A DNA stretch of 64,000 nucleotides from Terriglobia bacterium (lineage in GTDB: Bacteria; Acidobacteriota; Terriglobia; Terriglobales; SCQP01), in the NCBI GenBank assembly GCA_021323595.1, contig JAJPKR010000056.1, positions 62,001 through 126,000 on the forward strand, given 5' to 3'. The position numbers were made by a program, and so were the translations under genes. Shown piece by piece: positions 46,519-55,761 of this stretch (positions within the stretch are counted from its first letter, which is position 1; every line of letters starts with the position of its first letter). The notes under the pieces were generated by a model. That model had not been told where the DNA came from. It searched no databases and saw nothing but the letters and a program-made list of their open reading frames with translations.

Positions 46519-47913
46519 ATGTCACCGTCGCTTGCGCTCACGGTTTGGGCCGCCGGCGTGCTCGGCTTGTTCTACCTCGATCGCGAGCGCGGGGCCACGC
46601 CGTCGAAGGCGCTGTGGCTGCCGACTCTTTGGCTGCTGATCAACGGCTCGCGGCCGGTCACGATGTGGCTGGGGATGCAACCGGCGGTCTCCATGCAGCA
46701 GCAGATCATGGACGGCACGCCGGCCGACGCTGCCGTCTTCGGGGTGTTGCTGGCGCTTGGGCTCGTGGTGGTCTGGCGCCGCCGCCGGCTCGCGGGTGCG
46801 GTTCTGCGCCAAGCTTGGCCGGTCCTGATCTATTTTGGCTATTGCCTGGCGAGCGTGCTGTGGTCGAACATCGCCGATGTCGCGGCGAAGCGCTGGGTGA
46901 AATCCCTTGGCGATCTGGCGATGGTCCTGGTCGTCGCGACCGAACCGGATCTGGCGCTGGCCCTCCGCCGTCTGTTTTCGCGTACCGCGATTCTGCTGCT
47001 GCCAGCCTCGATTCTCTTCATCCGCTATTTCCCCGCCTTGGGGCGGAGCTTCGATCCATGGAGCGGCGCGCCAACCAACGTGGGAGTCACCACGAACAAG
47101 AACATTCTCGGCGCCGTGGCCTTCTTGCTCGCGCTCGGCGCCTTGTGGCAGGTGCTGAGCCTGGCTTCCGAGAAGCTCGCGCCGGGCCGGCGCCGCCGGC
47201 TCCTGGCCCAGTTCGCGATTTTGGTGGTCGCCGTCTTCGTGCTCCAGCAGGCCCACTCGGCCACCTCGATTTCCGCGGCCCTGTTTGGGGGCGCGCTGAT
47301 TCTGGCGACGCTTCTGCCGATGATGCGGCGGCCGGCGATGGTGCACGCGATCGTCGCCTTCATTCTCGTGGGCGGGCTGCTGGCCTTTTGGCTGGGCGCC
47401 GAAGGAGCCGTCACGCACGAGTTGGGTAGGAAGTCCGACCTGACTGGCCGGACCGAGATTTGGCACGGCGTCTTGGCGCAGGCGGCGCTCAGCCCGATTG
47501 TAGGCGTCGGTTTCGAGAGTTTTTGGACCGGGCCGAATCTTCTCGCCGTATCCCGGCGCCTGCCTCACTTCGAGGGCAGCGGGTTCGCCAACGAAGCTCA
47601 CGACGGTTATATCGAGGTTTATGCCGAGGTGGGCATGGTCGGACTCACGCTCATTATCGGGATCCTGGTCGGCGCCTACCGCCGGGCGGTGAGGGCGTTC
47701 GCGCTCAATCCGATGGCGGGCCGGCTCATGCTGGGTTACGTGGCCGCGCTCGCGATCTACAACATCACGGAAGCCGGGTTTCGCATGCTCAGTATGGCTT
47801 GGATCTTCCTGCTGCTCGCCGTAATCTGCGCCGCGAGAATCGTCTGCCAGGCGCAAAGCGCCCCGCTCGAGTCCCCGGCCGCGCAGGCACAGGCGATGGA
47901 GGTGCCCGCGTGA
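46519..47913 (+). CDS. O-antigen ligase / Wzy-type polymerase
   Basis: This integral membrane protein has 464 residues and about 11-12 helices. The large periplasmic loop contains GRTEIWHG-like TGRTEIWHGVLAQA and GVGFESFWTG, then FANEAHDGYIEVYAEVG, matching the Wzy_C/O-antigen ligase region with its conserved H and E. As the only such gene in the window, it is the best candidate for polymerising the repeat units. Its stop overlaps the next GTG by three bases (GTGA). Confidence 0.87.
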   Translation: MSPSLALTVWAAGVLGLFYLDRERGATPSKALWLPTLWLLINGSRPVTMWLGMQPAVSMQQQIMDGTPADAAVFGVLLALGLVVVWRRRRLAGAVLRQAWPVLIYFGYCLASVLWSNIADVAAKRWVKSLGDLAMVLVVATEPDLALALRRLFSRTAILLLPASILFIRYFPALGRSFDPWSGAPTNVGVTTNKNILGAVAFLLALGALWQVLSLASEKLAPGRRRRLLAQFAILVVAVFVLQQAHSATSISAALFGGALILATLLPMMRRPAMVHAIVAFILVGGLLAFWLGAEGAVTHELGRKSDLTGRTEIWHGVLAQAALSPIVGVGFESFWTGPNLLAVSRRLPHFEGSGFANEAHDGYIEVYAEVGMVGLTLIIGILVGAYRRAVRAFALNPMAGRLMLGYVAALAIYNITEAGFRMLSMAWIFLLLAVICAARIVCQAQSAPLESPAAQAQAMEVPA

Positions 47914-48668
47914 GGCCCGCCGCCCTCATCCGGCGCATGCCCGGGTACGCGCAGGTTTTCCGTGCGCGCCATGGCTCGCGGCCGCGCTTCGAATGCCCGG
48001 TTTGCGGTTATCGCGGGCCATTCATGGACGTGACCGGCTTCGCCGGCGTGCGGCGGCACGCGGAGTGCCCGCAGTGCGGGGCGCTGGAGCGCCACCGGCT
48101 GCAATCGCTCGTGCTCCAGCGCATCCTCGCCGAGCGCGACACCGCCGGGTTGAAAGCCTTGCATTTCGCGCCGGAGAAATTTCTGCGGCGCCGCCTGGCC
48201 GCGCGCTTCGGGCGGTATGAGACCGCCGACATCGAGATGCGCGGCGTGGACCATATCGCCGACATCCGCCGCCTGCCCTTTGCCGATGCCAGCTACGATT
48301 TTGTTTTCGCCTCGCACGTCCTCGAGCACGTCGCCGAGGACCGCCAGGCGGTCGCCGAGATCCGGCGGGTGCTGCGCGCCGGCGGCATCGCGGTGCTGCC
48401 CGTGCCGGTGGTCTGCGAACGAACGATCGAGTATGCCGCGCCCAACCCCCACGAAGCGGGGCACGTGCGCGCGCCGGGGCGGGACTATTTCGATCGGTAC
48501 CGAGAGCGGTTCGCCCGCGTGGAGGTATGGTCGTCGGAGCAGTTTCCCGAGAAATACCAACTGTACGCGTGGGAGGATCGCAGCGTCTGGCCGACCGCGG
48601 AGTGCCCCCAGCGCCCGCCCATGGCCGGCGAACGCCACGCGGACTTCGTGCCGGTGTGCTACGCATGA
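47910..48668 (+). CDS. SAM-dependent methyltransferase with N-terminal zinc-ribbon-like segment
   Basis: The protein is 252 residues. Residues about 29-60 carry two CxxC pairs (CPVCGYRGPF and CPQCGALERHR) that may bind zinc. The class I methyltransferase core follows: LHFAPEKFLRRRLA, DIRRLPFADASYDFVFASHVLEHVAEDRQAVAEI. Substrate is unknown; sugar O-methylation fits the context. It is coupled to Wzy upstream and the GT4 downstream through 4-bp overlaps. The start is GTG 47910; ATG 47937 is an alternative. Confidence 0.85.
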   Translation: MRPAALIRRMPGYAQVFRARHGSRPRFECPVCGYRGPFMDVTGFAGVRRHAECPQCGALERHRLQSLVLQRILAERDTAGLKALHFAPEKFLRRRLAARFGRYETADIEMRGVDHIADIRRLPFADASYDFVFASHVLEHVAEDRQAVAEIRRVLRAGGIAVLPVPVVCERTIEYAAPNPHEAGHVRAPGRDYFDRYRERFARVEVWSSEQFPEKYQLYAWEDRSVWPTAECPQRPPMAGERHADFVPVCYA

Positions 48669-49933
48669 ATCCGGCGGAAGTCCAGGAAAGAAACGCCGAG
48701 GAGACCGAGGGCGGCGAGCCGCAGCGGCGGGCGCCGGCCGTCAGCCTCCTGACCGGAGGCTTCGACAAGCCATACACCTACGGGCTCGCTTTGGCGCTGG
48801 CGGCCGCCGGCGCCGAGGTCGAGATCGTCGGCAGCGATCAGCTCGATTGCCCCGAGTTCCATTCGACTCCGGGCATTCGCTTCCTCAACCTTCGCGGCGA
48901 CCAGTCGGCCCATGCGGCCTCCGCCGTGAAAATCCGCAGGGTTTTGGTCTATTACTGGCGGCTTGTGCGCTACGCAGCCTCCGCCACGCCCACCATCTTT
49001 CACATCCTCTGGAACAACAAGTTCCAGACGCTCGACCGAACCCTGCTGATGATCTTTTATCGGTCGCTAGGGAAAAAGATCGTGGTCACCGCGCATAACA
49101 TCAACCAGGCGCGCCGGGACGGCCGCGACTCCGGCTGGAATCGGCTCACGCTTGGCATCCAATACCGGCTCGCGCATCGCCTTTTCGTCCACACCGAGGG
49201 CATGAAGACAGATCTATGCCGGCAATTTGCCATCGCTCCTGAGAAAGTGACCGTGATTCCCTTCGGAATCAATAACGCCGCGCCCCAAAGCGGCCTCACG
49301 CGGGAGGAGGCGCGACTCCGGCTGGGCCTCGCAGCCGACGATCGCGCGCTCCTCTTCTTCGGCAGTATCCGCCCGTATAAGGGCCTGGAGTATTTGGTGC
49401 GAGCGTTCGGCGTCCTGGCACGGCGCGATCGGCGCTACCGGCTGGTGATCGCTGGCGCGCCGCATTTCGGCGACGAGGCCTACCTGGCGGAGATCAACTC
49501 CGAAATCCGCGCGACCGGCCGCGCGGAGCGGGTCATGGCCAAATTCGAATTCATTCGCGACGAAGACACAGAGGTGTACTTCAAGGCCGCGGATCTGCTG
49601 GTGTTGCCGTACACCGATATTTCCTGGAGCGGCGTGCTCGTGCTCGGCTACTCGTTCGGTCTGCCAGCAGTCGCCACCAGCGTCGGAGCCTTGCCGGAAG
49701 AGGTGATCGCCGGGCAGACCGGCGGCCTCTGCCCGCCGCGCGACGCCGAAGCCCTCGCGAAAGCCGTGGAGCGATGTTTTGACGCCGGCGTTATCGGCGC
49801 GGAGCGCGGCGTCAGAGCGCGGATCCGCGACTGGGCGGAGGACCGCTACAGTTGGCGGGCCGTTGCCATCCGGATGTTGCAAAGCCATGGCTGCGGGGCG
49901 CTGAATGCCGCCGGGCGCGAGGCAATCCGGTGA
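48665..49933 (+). CDS. Family 4 glycosyltransferase
   Basis: The protein is 422 residues, GT-B fold. The C-terminal domain has FFGSIRPYKGLEYLVRAFGVL, VIAGAPHFGDEAYL, VLPYTDISWSGVLVLGYSFGLPAVATSVGALPE, the nucleotide-sugar binding region with its ExFGxP-like pattern altered. The first 30 residues are Glu-rich and variable. It starts within the methyltransferase stop (ATGA). It adds one sugar of the repeat unit; the specificity is unknown. Confidence 0.9.
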   Translation: MNPAEVQERNAEETEGGEPQRRAPAVSLLTGGFDKPYTYGLALALAAAGAEVEIVGSDQLDCPEFHSTPGIRFLNLRGDQSAHAASAVKIRRVLVYYWRLVRYAASATPTIFHILWNNKFQTLDRTLLMIFYRSLGKKIVVTAHNINQARRDGRDSGWNRLTLGIQYRLAHRLFVHTEGMKTDLCRQFAIAPEKVTVIPFGINNAAPQSGLTREEARLRLGLAADDRALLFFGSIRPYKGLEYLVRAFGVLARRDRRYRLVIAGAPHFGDEAYLAEINSEIRATGRAERVMAKFEFIRDEDTEVYFKAADLLVLPYTDISWSGVLVLGYSFGLPAVATSVGALPEEVIAGQTGGLCPPRDAEALAKAVERCFDAGVIGAERGVRARIRDWAEDRYSWRAVAIRMLQSHGCGALNAAGREAIR

Positions 49934-50751
49934 ATTTCGGGTCGATTCTCGACGGTCTCGGCATCCATCACAGGCTGCGGGCGTCGCGAGCCTACGATCT
50001 CTGCTGGCTGCTCCGTTCTCCCCGCCAGTGGGAGAGCAGGCGAAACGAAAAGCGCTTTTACCGGCGACTTCTGGGAGCCGTTTCGCGCGAGGACCTGATC
50101 TTCGACGTCGGGGCCAACGTCGGCGAAAAGTGTGCGATTTTTTTGCGGCTCGGCGCCCGCGTGGTGGCGGTCGAGCCTGACCAGGCGAGCTGCGCGATAC
50201 TCAAGGAAAAATTTTTCAAGTTAAGGCTTCGGAAGCCGCGCCTCACCATTGTCTGCGAGGCGGTGGGGCGCACTCGCGGCGAAGCCGAGATGTTCCTTGA
50301 TCGCCCAGGGTCCGCCGTGAACACGCTGAGCGAGAAATGGGCCGGTACGCTGCTCCGGGACTCCAGCCGGGCGGGCGGCGGCCCCTTCGCTTTCGAGCGT
50401 ACGGTCCGCGTACCAGTGACCACGCTTGCCGAGTTGGTGGACCGCTTCGGCCTGCCACGCTATATAAAGATCGATGTAGAGGGCCACGAGTTCGCGGTGC
50501 TTAGCGGGCTCGGGAGGCCGGTGCCGCTGCTCTCGTTCGAGGCTAATCTGCCGGAGTTTCTCGGCGAGGCTCAGGATTGCATTAAGCTCCTCACAGCCGA
50601 AGACGGCAGGGCGGGCTTCAACTACACCGCCGACTGCGGCGCCGGCTTCGCTCTCGCACGATGGGTCGGCGCGGGAGAGATGGCCTCGCGCCTAGAGACG
50701 TGTGGAGAGCGCTCCGTCGAAATCTTTTGCCGGCCCAGCTTGGCCCGATAG
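49930..50751 (+). CDS. FkbM family methyltransferase
   Basis: The protein is 273 residues. The class I methyltransferase core reads DLIFDVGANVGEKCAIFLRLGARVVAVEPDQASC, then VPVTTLAELVDRFGLPRYIKIDVEGHEFAVLSGL, the FkbM signature. Such enzymes O-methylate sugars and polyketides, and are common in EPS loci. The GTG at 49930 overlaps the GT4 stop. Its 3' end is only 10 bp from the end of the convergent beta-helix gene. Confidence 0.9.
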   Translation: MNFGSILDGLGIHHRLRASRAYDLCWLLRSPRQWESRRNEKRFYRRLLGAVSREDLIFDVGANVGEKCAIFLRLGARVVAVEPDQASCAILKEKFFKLRLRKPRLTIVCEAVGRTRGEAEMFLDRPGSAVNTLSEKWAGTLLRDSSRAGGGPFAFERTVRVPVTTLAELVDRFGLPRYIKIDVEGHEFAVLSGLGRPVPLLSFEANLPEFLGEAQDCIKLLTAEDGRAGFNYTADCGAGFALARWVGAGEMASRLETCGERSVEIFCRPSLAR

Positions 50752-50761
50752 CCGTGTTCGC

Positions 50762-52651
50762 TTACTGAACGGTCGCGGTCAGGTTGCTGGGCGGCGCGGG
50801 CGGCTGGCCGTAGCACTTCCCGGCGTTGAAGACCAGAACCGGCGTGCCGGCCGTCGGAGCCGGATAGTCCGGGTCCGGCGTGGCGTGCTGGTAACACAGT
50901 TCGGCTGGAATCGCGTTGGCAAAGCCGCCGGAGTGCGAATCGCCCCCGGTCACATCCGGGCCGATGGCCGGCCAGGGCGGCGTGCCGAAAGGAGTCACCC
51001 AGAACGCGGGCATGGAGTTCAGGAAGAAGGAGGCCGGCAGCGTTTGCGTCGTCGGAAGCGGATTCGCAAGCTGGCTGAGACTGGCCGGCACCTCGGCGGG
51101 ATTCCACTGCGCCGAGCCGTTGACCACGTCGTAGTTACCCCAACGAAACAGCGTGGTGGACGTCAAAACGTCGGTCACGTTGAACCCGGCGTAGTTGCTC
51201 CAGCCGAGGTTGTAGATCTCGGAGACGAGATCCTGATTCGTGCCTGCTGGCGCCGCGATTTGGTAGGTCTTCGTGTACCCGGCCCAGCCAAGGACGTTGC
51301 CGACCACGTTGAAATAACGGTGGAAGGTATCGATCGCCACCGCGACGGTATCGTTGGTGTCCGTGTAGGCCGGATCCCAGCCCTCCAACCAATTTCGAAA
51401 GAGAGTGTAAAGATAACCGGTTCCGTGCGTGTCGTCGGCGGCGAACTGATCACCCACGTTCCCTTCGAAAAGCCACAGGGCTTCGCCGGCCGAGTGTGGC
51501 TGGTACGCGCCCATCATGTAGGCGTTCACGCCCGCGGCCGAGTCAAATTGATCAATGCTGAAGTTGTAGGCGACTACGGTGCCCACGGAGGCTCCGCCCG
51601 TCAGTACGCTGGCGACGATATGCTGAAAAATATTGTTGATGATGAGATTGTCGGAACCGCCAGACTCGTTGTAGCCGTAGCTTTCCGTCGAAGCGTCTTT
51701 GGTGCCGTAGAAATAGGAGTTCTGAATCGTGTTGTGAGCGCTGAGATAAAGGAGCACGTGCTGCATGCCGCCCATGATGCTGCGGACGCCGCTGACCCAG
51801 TTTCCGTAACCGGAAACGATGCCGATGCCATTGTTGCCGCCGTTATCGATCGAGAGATCCTCGATCCCGTCTCCCATCACCGCGGCTTTGGACCACCACG
51901 CCTGCGGCGACTGCGACGCACGCCAGTTGGGCATATAGAGGCCCGGCGAGATCGTGACGGTATTGCCGCTCACGGCCGTGGCGAGCACGACCTGTTCTTG
52001 GGAACGCCCCGGACGATAGCCGTTGCTCGGGTTGTCGTCCTCCGCCACGCCTTGGGTATCGTTGATCCAAATGCCGCCGTTGTCGGTGTTCGAGTCGTTG
52101 AGCTGGTCGAGGATGAGAAGTGTATGGCCGGCAACAATCCCCGAGGTGTTGTCCAGGGTGATCTGCGTCGTGCCCGGCGCATAGCCTGCAGTCCAGTTGG
52201 CCTGAGTGTAGCCCCCGCCGGAGTAGGTCGTGGTGCCGTTGCTGATGCAAAGGTCCGTGCCGAAGCCTGTGCAGCCCGTCGTCCCGGAGAAATGGAGCAG
52301 CGTTTGGTCGGCGCCCGCGCCGCGTAAAGTCACATTGCTGTGGTTCGTGAAGTCGATGCCGCTGGAAAAATAGTAGCTGCCCGGTTCCAGGAAGACTACC
52401 TGGCCGGCGGGGCAACTGGCAATCGCGTTCACGACGTCGGTGGGCGCGACGGGCGCGGAGGCCGAGCCCTCCGGCGCGATCGTCGCACAGATCGTGGTGC
52501 GAGTGGGGATGCCGCCCGGCACCCCGGCCTGGGACCAATCAATAGCGCGGCTCGGGGCGATGATGCCGGACCATGGTGTGGTCGTCTGGCCGATGAGGCC
52601 GACGGCCATAGCAGCGATCAGAATCGCAAGTATGCAGATTCGCGTTTTCAC
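50762..52651 (-). CDS. Secreted right-handed beta-helix (pectate-lyase-like) protein
   Basis: The protein is 629 residues with a signal peptide (about 4-24, ILAILIAAMAVGLIGQ). The body is a parallel beta-helix: PTDVVNAIASCPAGQVVFLEPGSYYFSSGIDFTNHSNVTLRGAG, then repeated turns rich in Asn and Gly, as in pectate lyase and glycosidase families. It may cleave or bind the polymer made by the locus. The last 13 residues, PPAPPSNLTATVQ, look like the start of an FN3 domain that stops abruptly. The GTG at 52651 is chosen for its GGAGGG SD at 8 bp. It is the only opposite-strand gene inside the EPS region apart from the exosortase. Confidence 0.82.
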   Translation of the reverse strand: MKTRICILAILIAAMAVGLIGQTTTPWSGIIAPSRAIDWSQAGVPGGIPTRTTICATIAPEGSASAPVAPTDVVNAIASCPAGQVVFLEPGSYYFSSGIDFTNHSNVTLRGAGADQTLLHFSGTTGCTGFGTDLCISNGTTTYSGGGYTQANWTAGYAPGTTQITLDNTSGIVAGHTLLILDQLNDSNTDNGGIWINDTQGVAEDDNPSNGYRPGRSQEQVVLATAVSGNTVTISPGLYMPNWRASQSPQAWWSKAAVMGDGIEDLSIDNGGNNGIGIVSGYGNWVSGVRSIMGGMQHVLLYLSAHNTIQNSYFYGTKDASTESYGYNESGGSDNLIINNIFQHIVASVLTGGASVGTVVAYNFSIDQFDSAAGVNAYMMGAYQPHSAGEALWLFEGNVGDQFAADDTHGTGYLYTLFRNWLEGWDPAYTDTNDTVAVAIDTFHRYFNVVGNVLGWAGYTKTYQIAAPAGTNQDLVSEIYNLGWSNYAGFNVTDVLTSTTLFRWGNYDVVNGSAQWNPAEVPASLSQLANPLPTTQTLPASFFLNSMPAFWVTPFGTPPWPAIGPDVTGGDSHSGGFANAIPAELCYQHATPDPDYPAPTAGTPVLVFNAGKCYGQPPAPPSNLTATVQ

Positions 52652-53021
52652 GTTTGCAACCCTCCAGCTCGTCTCTTCCCTCGCGAAGCGGCGAATCGAA
52701 CCGCCCGCCCATTCTGGCGAGCGCCGGGGCGCAACCGGTTTGCCCATACTCTACCAACAAACCCGGGCCCGCAATCAGATATTCGCCGTAGGAGGGGGGT
52801 GCGGTCTACTGGCTCACTGCCCCGTTCGGGACGAGTGACCGGATACCGGATGGGAACGGTGCCTTGGGACAGTGCGCCGTGCGGCAAGCCAGGTGGAAAG
52901 CGGCCGCTTTCCGTTCCACGATATCTAAAACTGAACGCCGGCAAGCTCCGACCCGAGGTCGCCGCGGCAGCAGTGCCCCGGCGGCGCGCCGGTTTGTTGG
53001 AAAAATCCGAGACCTGACTCG
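52652..53021. promoter_or_regulatory. 370-bp divergent control region
   Basis: This gap separates the beta-helix gene and the GT4 gene and should hold both promoters. No gene is seen. A weak hairpin lies at 52815-52837 (CACT..AGTG enclosing CCC..GGG), and a short direct repeat ACCGGAT/ACCGGAT follows. I could not define promoter boxes. Confidence 0.35.
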
Positions 53022-54371
53022 ATGAACCGCTTGCGAATCCTGGTGCTGGCGCCAGGCTGCAATCCCGAGAGCATCACCATTCCGTTGGAGGGTTACTGCC
53101 AGGCCGAGGCGCTGGCCCGCCTGCACGATGTTGTATTGGCCACGCGGCCGGACAGCGAGGCGCCAGTGCGCCGCGCGCACGGCCCCTTCCGCTCAGTCGA
53201 GATCGTGCCCATGCCATGGCTCGACCGCTTCCAGAATTGGGCGCTGCGGCGCATCTTCAAGTTCAACTTCCGCAGCCAGTTGCTGACTGCATTCGTCGTC
53301 CCCATCTCGCTGGCGTTCGAGTGGCGGGCGTGGCGGCAGTTCCGGCGAAGGCTTGCCGCGGGCGAGTTTGACGTGGTCCTGCGGCTTTTGCCGCTCAGCA
53401 CGGTTTGCCCCAGCCCCTTCGCATTTTTCCTCCGCAAGGGCCCGATTCCGTACGTCGTCGGGCCGCTCAACGGCGGGCTGCCCTGGCCGCCGGGTTTCAG
53501 CCAGGCCCAGCGCCAGAAACAGTGGGTGTCGCCCCTGCGAGGCTTTTACCGGTTCTTGCCCTTCGCACGCTCGATCCGGCACGCCAAGGCGATTATTGCC
53601 GGCTCGTCGCACACGTTCTCGGAGCTTGCCGCGCACCGCGACAAGTTATTTTACGTCCCAGAAAACGGGCTGAGCGAATGGGCCTTCGGCGAAGGCCGCC
53701 GAGAGGACGCGGAGAGCGACCAGCTCAAACTGATTTTCGTAGGCGCGTTAGTTCCTTATAAGGGGTGTGACCTGGCGCTCAAGGCGGCGGCCAGCCTGAT
53801 ACGAAAACGGCTTGCGTCGTTCACAATCGTTGGCGACGGCCCGGATCGGGAGCGGCTGCACCAGCTCGCGGCCGATCTCGGCATCGCAACAGGCGTGAAA
53901 TTCCTGGGTGAAGTAGCCCATTCGGAGGTCCTGGAGCGTTTGCGGTTGGCGGACGTGTTCGTCTATCCGTCCGTGCATGAGTTCGGCGGCGCCGTCGTGG
54001 TCGAAGCGCTCGCGGCGGGCGCCGTGCCCGTCGTCGCGGATTTTGGCGGTCCGGGCGACAACGTGCATCCCGGCGTGGGCTTCGCCGTGCCTCTCACAGA
54101 CGAGACCGACGTCATTGCCCAAATCGAGAGAGTATTGACCAGTTTGTCGGAGGACAGGAGTTTGGTTCGAGGATTGCGGGAGAGGGGAATGAGCTACGCC
54201 CGCGAGGCGTTCAGCTGGGACGCCAAGGCACGAAAAATTACGGGCATTTTGGAGTGGGTGGCGGGCCGCGGGCCGAAGCCACAACTTCCCTCGCCGAAGC
54301 CGTTGGCCCGCCTGGGCCGGTTGCCGGCGGTGCCGGGAGTCGCCGCCGGTCAAGCGTCGGCGTGCGACTGA
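53022..54371 (+). CDS. Family 4 glycosyltransferase
   Basis: The protein is 449 residues, GT-B. The donor domain shows LIFVGALVPYKGCDLALKAAASL, FTIVGDGPDRERLHQLA and FVYPSVHEFGGAVVVEALAAGAVPVVADFGGPG with the EFGGAVVVEAL motif of GT4. The acceptor domain contains GPLNGGLPWPPGF. The last 40 residues are proline-rich and probably unstructured. It starts the second plus-strand block of the EPS locus. Confidence 0.9.
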   Translation: MNRLRILVLAPGCNPESITIPLEGYCQAEALARLHDVVLATRPDSEAPVRRAHGPFRSVEIVPMPWLDRFQNWALRRIFKFNFRSQLLTAFVVPISLAFEWRAWRQFRRRLAAGEFDVVLRLLPLSTVCPSPFAFFLRKGPIPYVVGPLNGGLPWPPGFSQAQRQKQWVSPLRGFYRFLPFARSIRHAKAIIAGSSHTFSELAAHRDKLFYVPENGLSEWAFGEGRREDAESDQLKLIFVGALVPYKGCDLALKAAASLIRKRLASFTIVGDGPDRERLHQLAADLGIATGVKFLGEVAHSEVLERLRLADVFVYPSVHEFGGAVVVEALAAGAVPVVADFGGPGDNVHPGVGFAVPLTDETDVIAQIERVLTSLSEDRSLVRGLRERGMSYAREAFSWDAKARKITGILEWVAGRGPKPQLPSPKPLARLGRLPAVPGVAAGQASACD

Positions 54372-54447
54372 GGTTGCGAATGGCCTCCCAGCTTGAGCGG
54401 CATCGGCGTAGTAGCCGGCGGGCCGGAGGGGTACGGACACTTTTTAA

Positions 54448-55761
54448 ATGAAGATCAGCGTTTTTGGCTTGGGTTATGTGGGCACGGTGACATCGGCGTG
54501 CCTGGCGAGCGACGGGCACGAGGTCATCGGCGTCGATCCGGCAAAGACCAAGGTGGATCTCGTCAACGCCGGCAAGTCGCCGATCATCGAGGCCGAAGTT
54601 GGCGAACTGCTGGCGCGCGCGGTCCAGGAGGGCCGCCTGCGGGCCACGGCCGACGATGCCGCGGCGGTGCGCGCCAGCGAGCTGTCGCTGGTCTGCGTCG
54701 GGACGCCCAGCCAGATCAACGGCAACCTGGACCTGCGCTATATCCGCCGCGTGTGCGAGCAGATCGGCGCGGCGATCTCAGCCAAGCCGGGCCGGCACAC
54801 GGTCGCCATCCGCAGCACGGTGCTGCCGGGCACGATCCATGACGTGGTGATACCCACTCTCGAGGAACATTCGGGCAAGCGCTGCGGCGCCGATTTCGGC
54901 GTGGTCAGCAATCCGGAATTCCTGCGCGAGGGCACGGCGGTGGCCGATTTCAAAGCGCCGCCCAAGACGGTCATCGGCGAAATCGACCGCGCCAGCGGCG
55001 ACCTCGTGGCTTCCCTCTACGAAAAGCTGGATGCGCCCCTGATCCGCACCGATCTGCGCACGGCGGAGATGGTCAAATACGTGGACAACGCCTGGCACGC
55101 GCTCAAAATCGGCTTCGCCAACGAAATCGGCAACTTCGCCAAGCACGCTGGCGTGGACGCGCACCGGGTGATGGATATCTTCTGCCAGGACCGCAAGCTC
55201 AACCTCTCCAGCGCCTATCTCAAGCCCGGCTTCGCCTTCGGCGGCTCCTGCCTGCCCAAGGACTTGCGCGCCCTGGCCTATGCCGCCAAGCAGCGCGACC
55301 TCGACCTACCCATCCTGCGCGCGATCCTGCCCAGCAACGAGCTTCAGATCGCCCGCGGCACGCAGCTCGTCATGGAAAAAGGCCGCAAGCGCGTCGGCAT
55401 TCTCGGCTTCAGCTTCAAGGGCGGCACCGACGACCTGCGCGAGAGCCCGGTGATCGAGGTGGTCGAACGCCTGGCGGGCAAAGGCTATGACGTGCGCCTC
55501 TATGACCGCAACGTGAGCCTGGCGCGGCTGGTCGGCGCGAACCGCGACTTCATTCTCAACCATATCCCCCACATCTCGAAGCTGATGCTGGAGAGCGTGG
55601 AGGCGGTGCTGGCGCACGCCGAAACGGTGGTGATCGCCAACCACGACCCTGAGTTCCAAAACGTCCCGAACCGACTGCGCGACGGGCAGTGTCTCGTGGA
55701 TTTCGTGCGCATCGCCGGCGAGACCGCGAGCAATGGCCGCTACGATGGCATCTGCTGGTAG
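54448..55761 (+). CDS. algD: GDP-mannose 6-dehydrogenase (AlgD-like)
   Basis: The enzyme oxidises GDP-mannose to GDP-mannuronate. The 437-residue protein nearly equals Pseudomonas AlgD in length, and from memory of that sequence its landmarks coincide: FGLGYVGTVTSACLA at the start, [36 protein letters not shown], the catalytic C268 in AFGGSCLPKDLRAL, FKGGTDDLRESP and the C-terminal GICW. This favours GDP-mannose over UDP-glucose. The gene differs from the UDP-glucose dehydrogenase at 34727, so two uronate precursors may be used. No alginate polymerase (Alg8/Alg44) is in the window. Confidence 0.88.
   Translation: MKISVFGLGYVGTVTSACLASDGHEVIGVDPAKTKVDLVNAGKSPIIEAEVGELLARAVQEGRLRATADDAAAVRASELSLVCVGTPSQINGNLDLRYIRRVCEQIGAAISAKPGRHTVAIRSTVLPGTIHDVVIPTLEEHSGKRCGADFGVVSNPEFLREGTAVADFKAPPKTVIGEIDRASGDLVASLYEKLDAPLIRTDLRTAEMVKYVDNAWHALKIGFANEIGNFAKHAGVDAHRVMDIFCQDRKLNLSSAYLKPGFAFGGSCLPKDLRALAYAAKQRDLDLPILRAILPSNELQIARGTQLVMEKGRKRVGILGFSFKGGTDDLRESPVIEVVERLAGKGYDVRLYDRNVSLARLVGANRDFILNHIPHISKLMLESVEAVLAHAETVVIANHDPEFQNVPNRLRDGQCLVDFVRIAGETASNGRYDGICW

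Noticed and set aside
44298-46541. Minus-strand open frame of over 700 codons
   Set aside because: It mirrors the asparagine-synthetase-like gene and its translation is repetitive Arg/Ala/Gln sequence.
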